A DNA stretch of 64,000 nt from the NCBI RefSeq assembly GCF_963678635.1, contig NC_087070.1, forward strand, positions 39,478,397 through 39,542,396. The letters run 5' to 3'. The notes beneath the pieces are model-generated. The model worked only from the letters and a program-made list of their open reading frames with translations. It was not told where the DNA came from and did not search any database. The stretch's first letter is position 1. Each line of letters opens with the position of its first letter. Positions 1 to 11,573 of the stretch are shown one piece after another. Both the position numbers and the translations under genes were made by a program. Source of the DNA: Symsagittifera roscoffensis. Its lineage: Eukaryota > Xenacoelomorpha > Acoela > Convolutidae.

Positions 1-2
1 AA

Positions 3-1397
3 TCTGAATGTAAAAAGTTCCTCGAATTTCAACAGAATGAGCAATTCAAAATTTCGAAAAAAAAACCAACGAAAATTGCTAAAACCTCCCCTCAAAACGT
101 TTATGCCTGCTATACTAAAGGAGTTCAAGAAAAGCTTTCATTTCTTGCCAGGACAGCGCCTAACACTATGGAAAACTTAGAAACATGTAAAAATATTATC
201 AAAGAACAATTATTACCTAACCTAGTCGGTAAAGACACTTTAAACCCCCAGTTCCGTGAGATATCTTCCTTACCCCTTAAAATGGGCGGACTAAACATCA
301 AGCTGCCATCAGATCATGAAAGCTACCTAGAATGGTCTAAGGAAACATCACTGGTACTGGAATCTCAAGATCCTATTACAGCAGTAACACAGCAAGAAAA
401 AATATGTACGAAAATCAAAAAATTGAAAACTGATAGAACAAATCGAAAAAAAAGCAAACCTCATTAACTCCTTAAATGAAACAGATAAATACGCAATCGA
501 CCTGGCCTCTGGAAAGGGAGCCTCTAACTGGCTCAATGCTCTACCACTGAGCAGATACAACTTCAACCTGAATAATAAGAATTCAGAGATGGTATTTACT
601 TAAGATACGGATGGGAACCAACCAAAACCCCACTCACATGAGCATGTGGTGCTGATTTTAACTTGACACATGCGCTTCACTGTGCAAAGGGTGGTTACAC
701 ACACATAAGACACAATGAAATCAGAGACACGTTCGCCAACCTCATGAAAGAGGTTTGCCATGACTTCGAGATTGAGCCGAAACTTCAGCCGTATCAAGGC
801 GAAAGCTTTGTCAACAATTCAACTACAAGTGAAGATGAGGCACGACTTGACATTCAAGCAAACGGACTCTGGGGTTCACGATTCACCCGCGCTTTCTTTG
901 ATGTGAAAATTTTCAACCCCCATGCCAAAACATCGCGAAAATTGCATAAGGACATATACAAATACCACGAAACGCTGAAGAACTCCAAATATCAGCAAAG
1001 ATTTTTAAACGTAGAGCAGAGTAGCTTCTGCCCGCTAATTTTTGGATGCACCGGTGGCGCTGCTCCAACAGCCACGCGGACGATGCAGCGATTGGCCGAA
1101 AAACTAAGTGAAAAAAGACAGGAAAGCTATCCAGAATCTATAAACTACATAAGAACTAAAATAAGCTTCGCGCTCCTGAGGAGCTCTATACTTTGTATTA
1201 GGGGGTGCAGATCGCTACGCAAAGTTCAATTTATCGACAACTCCATAAGCGCTATTGTAGAGGAAGGACGGCTAAGAAAAATTAACATTATGACGATGCA
1301 TTTAATGCTGATTTATGACTTCAATGCTGATATATATGCAAGGCATTTTTATATCGCTGGTATGGCCCTATCCAGCTTGTGCACTTACCGTAACTAA
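3..1397 (+). pseudogene. 3' part of a LINE-type retroelement: RT C-terminus, CCHC knuckle, endonuclease-like domain
   Basis: The frame is open from base 3 to 467 and enters from outside the window. It reads the region after an RT thumb, with SLPLKMGGLNI, a signature I associate with an element family common in cnidarians and sponges. The frame shifts near 430-440 (KGASNWLNALPL follows) and again near 575-585 (FRDGIYLRYGWEP). A TGA at 639-641 sits where the first Cys of a CxC...HALHC knuckle is expected. From 663 the frame is open to 1397 with HALHC, RHNEIRD, then RLDI and RAFFDVKIFNP; the D...FDVK spacing resembles the restriction-like (PD-(D/E)XK) nucleases of R2/R4-type LINEs. The catalytic YxDD part lies outside the window. 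The family part probably ends near 1290. The copy is dead: two frameshifts and one nonsense codon. The nuclease assignment is inference from motif pattern. Confidence 0.6.
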
Positions 1398-1462
1398 ACG
1401 GAAGGGCCCCTTTTGTTTTGTGACTTAGGTTTTTTTTAAGTATTCGTTGCATAGATTAGCAA

Positions 1463-2352
1463 TGTAACAGTCGCCTACTGCGGTCACATATGAGGCTTAA
1501 GAATTATAGGCCCTATAACTATTCGGCTCAGGAGTCAGGGACACTATCTCTTGTGTTTTTCTACCTCAAAACGGTCGGAGCCAATTCGGTTCACTTGCGA
1601 CTTGAGACTAGAACCCGTTAAAGCTTAAAGGCCACTACCAAAATACCCCCCACTCTAGAAAATAAGAACGTCCCCATACTTAGGTCTCAAAATACCCAAA
1701 ACACACGAACGCCGTTAAAAACAGGGTCGGAACAATCCGTTAAGTTACTTTTTATTGGACAATGGAACTTTGATCCATTTCAGATGGATCAACCTAAAAC
1801 TCGCCTTATCTCAACATACTTATCACAAAATACACTCGGGAAATTGAATTAGGTACTTACATAGCAGCACACTTGAGAATCAGAGTAATTGAGCTAATTA
1901 GTAACTCTAGCATAAATATAACTGAATATAACTCGAGAAGTTTTCTATCAATGAAATCCAATCGAAGGAAATGAGTTTTAACTTGAGAATACAGTTTTGG
2001 GTCTGAACCATTGGGAGACTTCAGTTGTCTACCTTTTCACTGAAGGTTCACTCTGGTTCAGCTGATCTTCTTTCGTAATCACTCTGTCTCCTGTATCAAG
2101 ATAGGACAGCTCTACTCTCGTGTTTTTATTATAATCTCGGAAATTGCGAATAGCAATTTCCCGCTGTTTGATCTGTCACTTTCCCGCAATTGCGATTCGG
2201 TCGTTCTGTTTTTATTTCTGATGTTTTCAGTTGTCGCGAGAAAACTGAGCATGACAAGGTCAATTCGAATTTTTGAAAAAATAAACTTCATCCCAAAACG
2301 GAGTATTTCGTATTCCTCAAGGTCAAACTTCTAGATATGACCGACTGGCACA
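1463..2352 (-). repeat. 3' LTR of element A
   Basis: 890-bp copy of 21364-22261. By eye the two differ by roughly 5%, including small indels in a C-run. Minus-strand ends are TGTGCCAGTCGG and GACTGTTACA. It lies between the LINE-type remnant and the last cistron of element A. The inner flank read on the minus strand is CCGGGGAGTA, a short possible polypurine tract. Confidence 0.75.
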
Positions 2353-2794
2353 TACTCCCCGGACTCAAGATCGATGTCCTCATCGCGTGCTGTTGTCTGT
2401 CAGTGAATCCCCAGAAACCCGAGTGTTGCTCAAGATACAGTGCCAGTGGTCATTTACAGAAGTTTTCAGCAGACTTAATTTTATCTACACCCCAAAATTC
2501 ACAACCATGTAAAAGTTTCACACTATTGCTAAACAGCAATCAAAATCTGCACACACCTGCACCATGGAATTTTTGTTTTTTAAGCTAGTAATTTAAAATT
2601 TCTTTTGTCCTATTCAATCAGGAAATTGTCATGCAGCATTTTGATTTATATAATAGATATAACAAATTAATAACAATATCCCATTTGTTAAAGTTTCTTT
2701 TTCGTGAACCCAGATTTCATCCATGTTCACCCTCGAGCCCCTTTCCTTCCCTCTCAAGACTCAAGACACTAGAATTTCCCATTGAGCCACCTGT
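2353..2794 (-). other. 3' untranslated region of element A
   Basis: 442 bases between the stop of the last cistron and the 3' LTR. No convincing reading frame; 2580-2700 is AT-rich. The 10 bases next to the LTR are purine-rich on the coding strand and could prime plus-strand synthesis. Contains four CTCAAG words (near 2366, 2429, 2754 and 2760). Confidence 0.4.
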
Positions 2795-5219
2795 TCATCT
2801 CGCATTCTTCGCCTTCGAGGTACCCGGCCCAGACGTATTTGACAGTGCCTCTTCATCATCGGAGCTAATCACGATCTCTTTCCAGGCTTTCAGCTGTTCA
2901 TAGGACCGCATCCATTCCCTTTGCTCCTGCAATCTCTTTGCTTGGTTGGGAAAACTCTTCATTCTCGACTCTCGGTTCAAACAGAAGGAATTGTGCAGAC
3001 TCAGGCTCACGTTCTTCGCCAAGTCTTCCTCCAGTATCGATTCTCTTGCCTTGGTATTGTTTCTTGACACCCTACCAACTCTTTTCCACCCCGTCGTAAT
3101 CGCATTTCGATGGGAAAGCAGAGGTCACTTGAAAGCTTCCGGTACCATGTACAACCAGGATGTCAACGTCGCTCGAAACCAAGGAAAGAACCTTACGCGG
3201 CTCCATACGTGTCTGACCTCCATTGGTATGGCGAATACTTTGCATGCAGTCTCAAACAACTCAAGTCTCCTGCTGTAATCTATCGCGTATATCGACTCCG
3301 CCGTTGGCGTCTTCGACTCCCGATATTTCGTTACATTTTCCTCAATCCATCGTAGAGCCAGCATCGTGCTCACCACCAAGATGGTCACCTTCTGCTGATG
3401 ATCGGGCAATCCTATCGACCGAATTTCTTCCACATCCCAGACCAGGCAGAGGTTTGTGATCCGGATACTACACTGTTTGTGCCAGACAGTGGCATGGACA
3501 TTCCCCATGTGTGAGATCAATACTCTTAAGGTTGCGCTCTCTCGAGGCTTCTAGGAGAGGTTCAAGTTCCATCGTCTTCTCGTGTATCATATCGTTCTCC
3601 TCCATGTTTGGAGCACCACCCATCGGTTTCCCGATCACGTTTTGTCTCTCGTGGTCACTTGTGTTTTCACTCTCCAAACCCAAACGTTCTTCCCCCCAGA
3701 TTTCACTCAAGTCATCCCTCTGCTCTTTCGGCACTGTTCCTCGGATTTTTCTTAACAACCAGTGTGAGTGATGCGACATCCGAGCCAATCTTACGCACTT
3801 GGGCACTGAGAAGGCCTTGTCTATCAATACCCTTTGGCTAGATACCTCCACCATCGCCATGTGCAATGGATAGTGGCTGCCGCATAGGTTGGCCATCACT
3901 GACCTCACTAGGGACTTCGCATTTAGAGGCAGACCATAGGCTTCGCTCATAGGAAATCCCATTTCCGCCTCAAGTCAGACCTTCCAGCTTTTGATGTGTT
4001 TCTGGGTTACCTGCAACACCCCGGGCCATGACTCCACGCTCAACGCGGTCACCAAATGGTGTTCAGACTCTAGCCTCTCCAGTGACTGCAGACTGCACAT
4101 CCTTGAGAAGAATCCCAGAGCTGTTGCTATATTCACAGTGGTACTCGCGTAACACTCAGCCACTATCTGTACTTCATTCTTCTCCCTTTCTGTGATATCT
4201 TCAAACCAAGTGACTAGATCTTCTTTTTGGAAGGATTGTATCCTAACGCATGACCGTCCATCACAGGTGTGCTCGCCACTCCCACACGTCGAGTCAAGAC
4301 AACTACCCGGCTCCATCTTCTTCGCCCACCCTAGTTTACTCGTCGCTTCGCCTGACTCCTTCACCTGAGGCAAGATCAGCTTGTGCACTATACTCAATGT
4401 TGCCAGCTTTTCGTCCTCCGCTGGTGCTAACCTCACTCGTTCCGTGACTTCCTCGATCAGGCTCCCATGGGGATGTGGACACCAGGAGGGCCTCAGCAAT
4501 TTCCGCACCACTCCCAGATTCGTGATCAACAAGCCATTCCCGTTACCCATCTTCAGCTCGACTCTTTTACTTGAGCGCGGTACGCTTATCACCTCTGGTG
4601 TTTTCTCGAGAATCAAACCCAAGCTCGGTCTCTCTCTCTCTCTACTGTGTCTATTTCCACTATCTTCTCTGTCCAAAACTTTAGTAGCTCCGCTACCTCG
4701 TAGTTCCTGTGAGCACCTCCGGCTTCCGAGTCCAAGAAAGGGTTTTACGCCATCCCCATTAATCCAGACACGTACTGACATTCTCCCTTCTTATTGGGTT
4801 TCAAGTACTCTCCTGACGAGGCCAAGTTACGGTGTACGTCGTGTCCCTCCTCAAACTTCTTGTTGTAGAATCTCCGTATCTCGTCTAACTTTCTGTGGCT
4901 CTCTAGAGACTGCCTGGAACTATCCTCCTTTTCTATCCCAGTACTCTGGTATACATTCAAGATGACTGCTGAGATTCTCCTTTCCACTGTCTTACTTTCG
5001 ATTGCTCTTTGTTGACATGCTAGGATGGTAATGTCGGTCATCACCGACATTATCCACCTCAAGAAACAAATAGCGTTTTTCCTCCTTGCCAGGCTCAAGC
5101 CTGAATTATCCCTAGCAATGTGTTGCATCAATGTCTGATATATTTCTAGATTTTTTCCAACCAATTTCAACTTGTCATGCGAGGTCAGCGTTTCTAATTC
5201 TATTCTCACCAGGCTCCAT
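2795..5219 (-). pseudogene. Element A cistron 6 (last): Cys/His-cluster protein, broken
   Basis: Unrecognised ~800-aa protein reconstructed by comparison with 35913-38448 of element B; B carries most of it in one open frame. Open pieces in order are 5209-4745, 4781-3975, 3962-3468, 3520-3125 and 3070-2795, so there are at least four frame breaks. Shared landmarks are DEIRRF, YVSG, RPSWCP, GSCL...CG...HTC...CVR (a C-x4-C-x5-H-x-C-x4-C spacing that could bind zinc), AFSVPKCVRLARMS, MELEPLLEAS, ECPCHCL, GLPD, PWFRA and HNSFCxNRES. The start is the ATG at 5217-5219, inside the end of cistron 5 (14-nt overlap). No signal peptide or clear membrane anchor is visible, so it is not an obvious envelope. 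Function unknown. Confidence 0.6.
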
Positions 5220-7597
5220 GAGATCCCGCTGTTCTAACGAAGGGATTCGCCATCAACGGCGACGCCGATGAGAATGTCCTCATCGCTTCTTCAAAATGAT
5301 CCCTTAACCAGTTCTGCCAAGTTCTCTTCAGTTGGCTCCCCAATTCTAATTTGTTAATCTCAGTATTCTGCTGGGTAGCCCAGTTGCATCGCTTGCGTGA
5401 CACTCCACTGTCGAGTTTCTTTAGGCATTCTTCCAGTTCCTTCAATGTCTCCAGGGCCACCCACCATGGCCGGGAGGTGTTCCTCGTTTTATTCTTCTCA
5501 AGAGGATCACTAGTTACTTGCTTCCCCGTGGCCTGGTATTCATTTGAGACCCACTCTTTGCCAACTTCCACTTCCCACGTCTGCCCGCTCGTCGAACCTC
5601 GTTTCATCTTCGTCCTCTGGGGCTTGAAGTCTTCTTCCGTTGTCGAGTTGGTGGAAACCTCCATCTCTCTTTCTACCTCGAGCAATTTCCTTGGTTCGCA
5701 GCTACTCTTGTAGGCTGCTGTCTTCCACCGTGCCAGAACCATGGGAGCCGTCTCTCTCAGGTTTTTCTCTGAGACTGCGTCCGCCGAAGCACTACCCAAC
5801 CCTTATACCTCTCTCTTTCTCTTGCGAGACTTCACGTCTTTACTTGGGGGCGTTGCCGTTATCATCACTGATTCGACCTCTTTGTCTCAATTCAACCCTT
5901 CCAACTCTTGCCTCCCCCCTGCTCGAGCCTTAAGGATATTAGTACTTTTAATTATATTACTAGTCTCAACCTTATCCCCCCTTACACCTTCAATTATTTT
6001 ATCGACAGTTTTTTGTTTCAGAGTAGAGATGTCTTTACACTCGTCTTCTTTGGTCTTCAGTGGCGCCTTTCTCAATTCGACCATCTTGCTCAACAGCTCT
6101 CCTCTTGCTTTTTCATCCAGACCTGTTCCCATCATGACAGGTTCACCGAACTTCACCACCGTGCTCCACAGTTCTTCTTTGAAATTGTCTAGTGTGATCT
6201 CGCTATTCACCTCTCGATTAAACTCTCTCAAGAACTCTCGCCAAGCGTTCTCATCTAGAGTCCCTAGGAACATGGTCTTGTTTCCCTCGAAGGTATTCTT
6301 TTTGCTTTCCTCTGCACTCAAGAGTATCATATCCATATTGGAGGTCTCGCTCGTCAGTGGCAACTCTAGATTCTTACGGGGAGATGAAGTCAGAGGTGGC
6401 GTGGCAGTGTCCTCCCAGCCCTCTCCGCTCAGATCTTTCAACAGCTCTTGAGTGGTGAAATCCTCCTCTGCTGGTTTTGGTTCAGGCGTGTTCCCCACTT
6501 CGATCTCCTCTCCTGCCTCACTGAGAGTCTCATCCATGCTTTCTTCTCCTGACTCGACTCTCCTTCTCTCAAGACTCGATCTTCTACAGGGCCGCTTCTT
6601 TTGTCTCCAGGGGTGCCCACTGACAGGGGTGATGGTGTCGTTGGATCTGATTTCTTGTACTCCGTCAGGGCCACATACAACGGGCCTGCTGCATCCAGCT
6701 CCTCCCCTTCTTGTCTCATCTCCACCTGTTCCAGTCCGTAAGGCGCCCGGTATTTTCTTGTGGCAAACTTCATTTCGTCTTTCAGCGCAATGTGTCCTTC
6801 TTCTACAATCATCCTGCCATCGTCCCACACCGGTAACATATTCTCCAAACCCGCCCGATCAAGCGTTCTCAAGATCTCTCGAACCTCGAATTTTGGGGGC
6901 ATTGAGCCTTTCATCTTCTTCCCTTGAGTCGTCCATGAAGTTATTTTTATATCACAGGTGTGAAAATAGACCGCTGCGGTATAGCCGATGAATAGGGGAT
7001 CCCAGCCATCAGTGAAATATCTTTGCTGCCTCTCCGCCGCTGCTCTCGCGAACAGGGATGGAACCACCAGGGAACTGTTCATTCCCAGGGTCATTCTCCT
7101 GACCGTTGGGAACTCGGGAATGGATGCTGGCAAGATTTCCTTCTCTAGTATTGCCTCTAGCTCCCTTTTCACCAACTCGAAGCTTTTCTTCCATGCGGGA
7201 AATCTCAAGATATCTTGTCCACTCGCCGTCAGGGGATTCAAGTTCCAGAACTTGGGATAAGTTTCGATGGGGCCTTCACGTTTTCCCCCCATCCTGCACT
7301 GCAGTTGCCTTCGGGAATTATATACCATCAACTCGGGATCTTTCACTTTTCCAAAATTTACCGTGTTACTCATTTGCGCCCTCAGCACCTCTTGCTGACA
7401 CCAGTTGAGTGCCGTCCCATCCAACACACTTATCAGGCTCAAGTTGCCACGGAGTTGCGGTAAGCCGTCACTAGAGGATCTGGAAACGCGTATGTTACAG
7501 CTGGTCCGTAAATGCAGGTTGCGACCTCCTCCAGCCCCCGGATTATCCCCATTGGGTCCGATCTCATCGCCAGGCACAGGTCTGTCAACAGAGGCAT
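5206..7597 (-). pseudogene. Element A cistron 5: large acidic/basic protein, broken
   Basis: Starts at ATG 7595-7597 (MPLLTDL, conserved in element B), 12 nt after the stop of cistron 4. The first ~50 codons run to a frameshift near 7445; the ACTTGAG there lacks one base relative to the continuing frame. Then 7619-6438 frame (YPKFWNLNP, IPEFPTVRRMTLG, DPLFIGYTAAV), 6828-5887 frame, and 5799-5206. The first ~230 residues align with 33650-34300 of element B (FPKLWNLRP, IPEFPLIRRMVLG, DPYFVGRKAAV). The second half is Glu/Lys-rich and poorly conserved. No known domain recognised. Cistron length (~2.39 kb) matches B (~2.4 kb). The stop at 5206-5208 overlaps the next start. Confidence 0.55.
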
Positions 7598-7609
7598 GCC
7601 ACCATTCAC

Positions 7610-9505
7610 TTATCTCCATTCATCTTTCGTTTTCGGATTCTTTTCCTCGCCAGTCATATGTCGATTCTGCATCAGGAGATACTCCACCAGCAGCGTCTTC
7701 AGTCCCGCAGCACATTTATATGAGTAGGTGTCTATGCTCGAGTGGGTTTTCCCCATCGACAGGGGCTCCCCATATTTTGTCAGTCGATGAAATGACACCA
7801 GCTCACCATGGGTCAGGAGCACCAGTGCCAGATATCTGTCAATCCGTAGTGTTTTCACACCCCGACTGAACATATACGCTGAACCCATGTTGAATAGGTA
7901 CCTTGGGTAAACTAGGTACAGGGCCAACAACAGGCTGATGGGCATGCTCAGTATTTTTTCTACAAAGGCTCCAAAAATGGTCTCCTTTGCTCCAAACACT
8001 CCAGCCATGAATTCCTTCTCCCAACAAGGACTCAAGAACTTGAGAATCTCGTGATCTTTTCTTGTCCTCAGCTCGGCCTTTGCGTGCTCCCTCCAGAATC
8101 CCCCGATTGTGACCTCGTTTGCAGCCGTGACGAACCTGGTCACCCTCATCTCCCTGCCCTCGGCCTCTTCCAACTGCTCCTCAAGAAAACTCCAGATCTG
8201 CTTCACAAGAGGTGGGGCATTCTCCTTTGTCTTCTCTGTGGCGTTTTCAAATCTTGGTGTGAGAAACGGCCACCTGCCTCTTTCTTGCGTCAGTCGGTAC
8301 ACCATCGACTCCAGTTGCTTCTCAGTTGCAGCCACATTTTTTCTCTCATTACTTGGTCCCCTTGACTTACTGGTGGAGCTCGTGATGGTCAAATCCATAC
8401 TACGAAACCACAAGCTGGCCGTCAAGTGACTTATTATTGGGTGGTCATCCACTATAGCCGGACTGAACTTGAGTTGTCGGGCGAAATTCGATATCTCTAG
8501 CAAGAGGACTTCATCCAATACAATGAGGATATCTGCTAACTCATAGAAGCCCCTCAACGCGTGGGACACATCCGCCCATGCCGCCGCCAGTTCTGACCTG
8601 CGAAGCCTCAAGTTCGTCGGTTCCAACTCTCGATTGGGAGCTGCCATCAGGATCCGCCATGCATTACCCTCGGCAATTAAGATCAGAACCGCATACACAA
8701 ACTGCAGAGCAGGAGGCATGCTCGCGTACCCGGGGGACGTCGTGAATACCACTCTTGTCTTAGATCCAAATCGTGAGGCGACGTTCTCCTGCACCTCATT
8801 TATCGCTGCAAACAACGTCTGGATGGCTTCCCAGATTTTCTTTGGTGCCGGCTCATCGCCCTTGAATTGCTCAAGAAACCCAGTCGCATGCAGGTGGTCA
8901 TTCATTCCTGCAAACAGTAGTAGCTCGGGCTCGCAAGGCATCTCCGATTTTATCGCGACCACCTGGGTTAACATTTGGTTCAACTCAGCCCCTGGCAGCG
9001 AGTATATCAAAGTCTCCGGCCAGAACAACTTGGGAGACGTTCCCTCGAAGTCCGATCCCGCCACGATGATCACCCTCGCGGCAGCTGGATCTGCTCTGTC
9101 GTAAACTGCCAAGGTCTTGGCCAATTGGGCGTTCCCGCAGGGTTTCCCATATCTAGGGTCGTCCGCCAATCTCGTACCCTCATAAGCGGCATCTGGCAGT
9201 TCCATTTCTCTTGGGTCCAATAGTTTGTCCACCACCCTCAACTGCGCTGGAGTTGCCAACCTGATTCTGGCAATGCTCGTTCGGTGCTTAGGGGGCTCAA
9301 CTATGAGTCCCGGACTCCTCAGCAACTTGAGAGGTCTGTAGTTGATAGGTCCCATGACTGATCTTGTGGGAATCCCAGTCAGATCCGCCGTCTCCATCAT
9401 TCTCGCTCTTGAGAAATGCGTTTCGTGAGCCTTCAACCAGTCCACGCACTGGTGTCTACTTAAGTCCTCGTATGACACGCGCTCGAGGACCAGAGCTTCC
9501 GCCAT
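7610..9505 (-). CDS. Element A cistron 4: 631-aa protein with a second SGNH-like pattern (intact frame)
   Basis: Best-preserved gene of element A: one open frame of 631 codons starting MAEALVLERV at 9505, 9 nt after the stop of cistron 3. Residues ~120-300 hold VIIVAGSDFEG, LLLFAGMNDHLH and TTSPGYASMPPALQFVY, then APNRELEPTNLRLRRSEL. The G-x-ND block and Rossmann-like alternation recall SGNH hydrolases, but the GDS nucleophile block reads GSDF and no clear DxxH is seen, so this may be an inactive or only fold-related relative. The C-terminal third has a hydrophobic stretch (MPISLLLALYLVYPRYLF). Homologous along its length to 31671-33584 of element B (VIIVANSEF, FAGINDHLH, LSPGYAHLPDGLKFVY, APNREIEMENLRPLRAEL). 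Preservation in an otherwise broken element is notable. The SGNH assignment is weak; the gene and its conservation are clear. Confidence 0.65.
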   Translation of the reverse strand: MAEALVLERVSYEDLSRHQCVDWLKAHETHFSRARMMETADLTGIPTRSVMGPINYRPLKLLRSPGLIVEPPKHRTSIARIRLATPAQLRVVDKLLDPREMELPDAAYEGTRLADDPRYGKPCGNAQLAKTLAVYDRADPAAARVIIVAGSDFEGTSPKLFWPETLIYSLPGAELNQMLTQVVAIKSEMPCEPELLLFAGMNDHLHATGFLEQFKGDEPAPKKIWEAIQTLFAAINEVQENVASRFGSKTRVVFTTSPGYASMPPALQFVYAVLILIAEGNAWRILMAAPNRELEPTNLRLRRSELAAAWADVSHALRGFYELADILIVLDEVLLLEISNFARQLKFSPAIVDDHPIISHLTASLWFRSMDLTITSSTSKSRGPSNERKNVAATEKQLESMVYRLTQERGRWPFLTPRFENATEKTKENAPPLVKQIWSFLEEQLEEAEGREMRVTRFVTAANEVTIGGFWREHAKAELRTRKDHEILKFLSPCWEKEFMAGVFGAKETIFGAFVEKILSMPISLLLALYLVYPRYLFNMGSAYMFSRGVKTLRIDRYLALVLLTHGELVSFHRLTKYGEPLSMGKTHSSIDTYSYKCAAGLKTLLVEYLLMQNRHMTGEEKNPKTKDEWR

Positions 9506-9514
9506 TTCTTGTCT

Positions 9515-11573
9515 TCACTCCAGGTCCTCCAAGTCCAGCTCCTTTACCTTCTCCAGATATCTCGACCGGCTTGTCTCCGCCGGTCTCTCCACCCTTTTGC
9601 TCTCTACCACTACCACCGAGGGCACTACGGAACTCTGGGGTGTTGGTGACGTTGCTTCCTCGGCTTCCATCGGCGCGGCACCCGGTAATCTGGTCCGGCT
9701 ACTTCTCGAGCTGTCTCTAGAGTTGACCCTCTCCCCCAGGGATAGAGTTCTTGAGGCGAGGAAAGGGGGATTTGCAGGTGGTCCGATTGTGAATTGGGCC
9801 GTCTCAAGCAAGTCTGCCTCCAATGCACTTAAGTGCCTCTGGAAAACTTCATTCAACAATTCCACCCCCCCTAGGCCTGACAAAATGGATTCCATCTGAG
9901 GATGCATAGTCGGGGAAGGCGGCTCGCTCCATTTGCTCGGCTACATCCAGCAATCCAATGGGATGGACACTCCTCTGGTGTATTTGCCTGACTACTTCGT
10001 TCAGGTTCCGTACTTTCGTATTCATCTCCATCGCGTGTTGGTCAGCCTACATATTGTAAGGGATGGTACACACTGTGAGTATGGCAGGATCCATTTGAAT
10101 CCGTAACTCCTCAAGGATGCAGCTCGACTTGTCATGTAGCCTCATGACTTTCCTTGTCTCCCCCCTGGACACGTCATTATTCCCGATCATTAGAGTTACC
10201 GTGTATACTCTTGCCATCCCTAGCATCTCAAGTGATGCCAATATCTGTGGCGTTGCAGCTCCAGCAAAACTCAAGATCCCAGTCTGCCAATGCGACTGAA
10301 TCCGGGTCAGCACCCGCAGCAGGCTGTCCCCTATGATTAGGTGAACCGTACCCTCTGGCACACGTGGCTGCGTATAGTATTCCACCCAAGCCGCGTCATG
10401 GAAACAATCCCTCCTGGCTTTTTGTGCTGTGCTCCAATCCATGCGATTGTGCCTGTGGTATCTGCCTTCCGTGTTCTTCTTGTAACTTGAGATTACCACA
10501 CTCCTGATCGGTTGCTCCCTCCAAGTCGGGGGTAACTCCACTCTGGCTGGACTCTCACGATTTCTTAGCTGTAGTCTCTCATTCAATTCTTTCAGACGCG
10601 ACGAGCTCCCGCTCACCTGACTGCCGCTCCGGGTTGAACTCGGAGTATACCCCGGCAGTGCGACGTCCATCAATGGGCGTATCGGTTGTGTCTCTAAACC
10701 ATGCAAGGAGGACGTTGACTCAGTCGGTATCCATACCTCCAACCCCTCGTTCATGTGTTCCTGAGCTGCGCGGTCTAGGTTAAACCGTCCCTTCGATCTG
10801 GCAGCCTCATCCACTTCCATACGTGACTCTGGTCTTGAACCGGCGGCCGTTCGCTCTTTGGGCCTGGCTCCCTTCTGCACGTCGAGCTCGCGTTGTCGCC
10901 GCTGGATTCTCTCAAGTTCCGACTTCAGCTGTTCACAATTTGCCGCATTCTCTCGCACCCTTTGTTCTTGCTGGTGCTCGGCCTTCAGCATATCGAGTTC
11001 CAGCCGCGCTTGGTCCTTTTCAATGACTGCCTGATCTCTCTCCAGGTTCGCTTGGTTCCTCTCGAGCTTCGCTTGATCACGTTCAAGATTCGCCTTGTTC
11101 CTCTCCCTCTGTATCCTCTCAAGTTCTCTTTTCAGACTACTGAGGTCAGGATACGCCTCTTCCGTTTGCTGCACTCGCGTCATAGAGGGTGTCTTACTTG
11201 TGTGTTGGCCCGCTGACCTTGCTGATGGTCTGGTTGGCAGTGAGAACTCCCCTGCGCCATACTCGGTGTTATTGCTCAAGCCAAGATTCCTCGCCAAGTC
11301 GAATCCCCTCACCCCTCCATCCACATTCCAGGACAGCCATCTGGTCTGCTCTTGGTTGGATATGCCATCAGTGGTGTAGCCGACCATCAAAACCGCTTCT
11401 GTTGCAGACTCCCTGCATTCACCCTGCTCTTCCAATTGGAGGATGGCGTTCAGCATCACTGCCATTCTCTCATCCACTTGGGTATAATCCAGGTCCCTCA
11501 AGCGTCTGTATAATTCATCAAGCGTGGGCCTCTTCAGAGCCGCGGGCATGGACTTCCAAAATCGATCTGCCAT
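9515..11573 (-). pseudogene. Element A cistron 3: coiled coil + SGNH (GDSL-type) hydrolase, two breaks
   Basis: The open frame from 11678 is read from ATG 11571-11573 (MADRFW) because the codons upstream are made of 21-bp spacer repeats and B starts at the matching place. Order: ~110-residue conserved N-domain (LDELYRRLRDLD); a long Arg/Glu/Gln coiled coil with repeated LERDQ/LERNQ heptads; then SGNH blocks: I IIGDSLLRVL, II SFAGAATPQ, III MIGNNDVSRG, V SDGIHF. All four diagnostic residues (Ser, Gly, Asn, His) are present. A TAG at 10047-10049 interrupts the frame between blocks III and V, and one extra base in the G-run near 9870-9876 shifts the frame after block V; the tail then runs to the TGA at 9515. 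SGNH enzymes are esterases/lipases/acetylhydrolases; the substrate cannot be told. LINE ORF1 esterases are a known parallel in retroelements. Confidence 0.7.

Noticed and set aside
1463-2352. Copy of the LINE 3' UTR
   Set aside because: It matches sequence directly downstream of LINE ORF2 at 22261, so it first looked like a truncated LINE. The ends TGTG...TACA, the position on both sides of gag-pol and the lack of a tail fit LTRs better.
2795-7597. Envelope glycoprotein in the downstream cistrons
   Set aside because: No signal peptide, no convincing membrane anchor and no furin-like site; the hydrophobic stretches are short and not conserved between copies.
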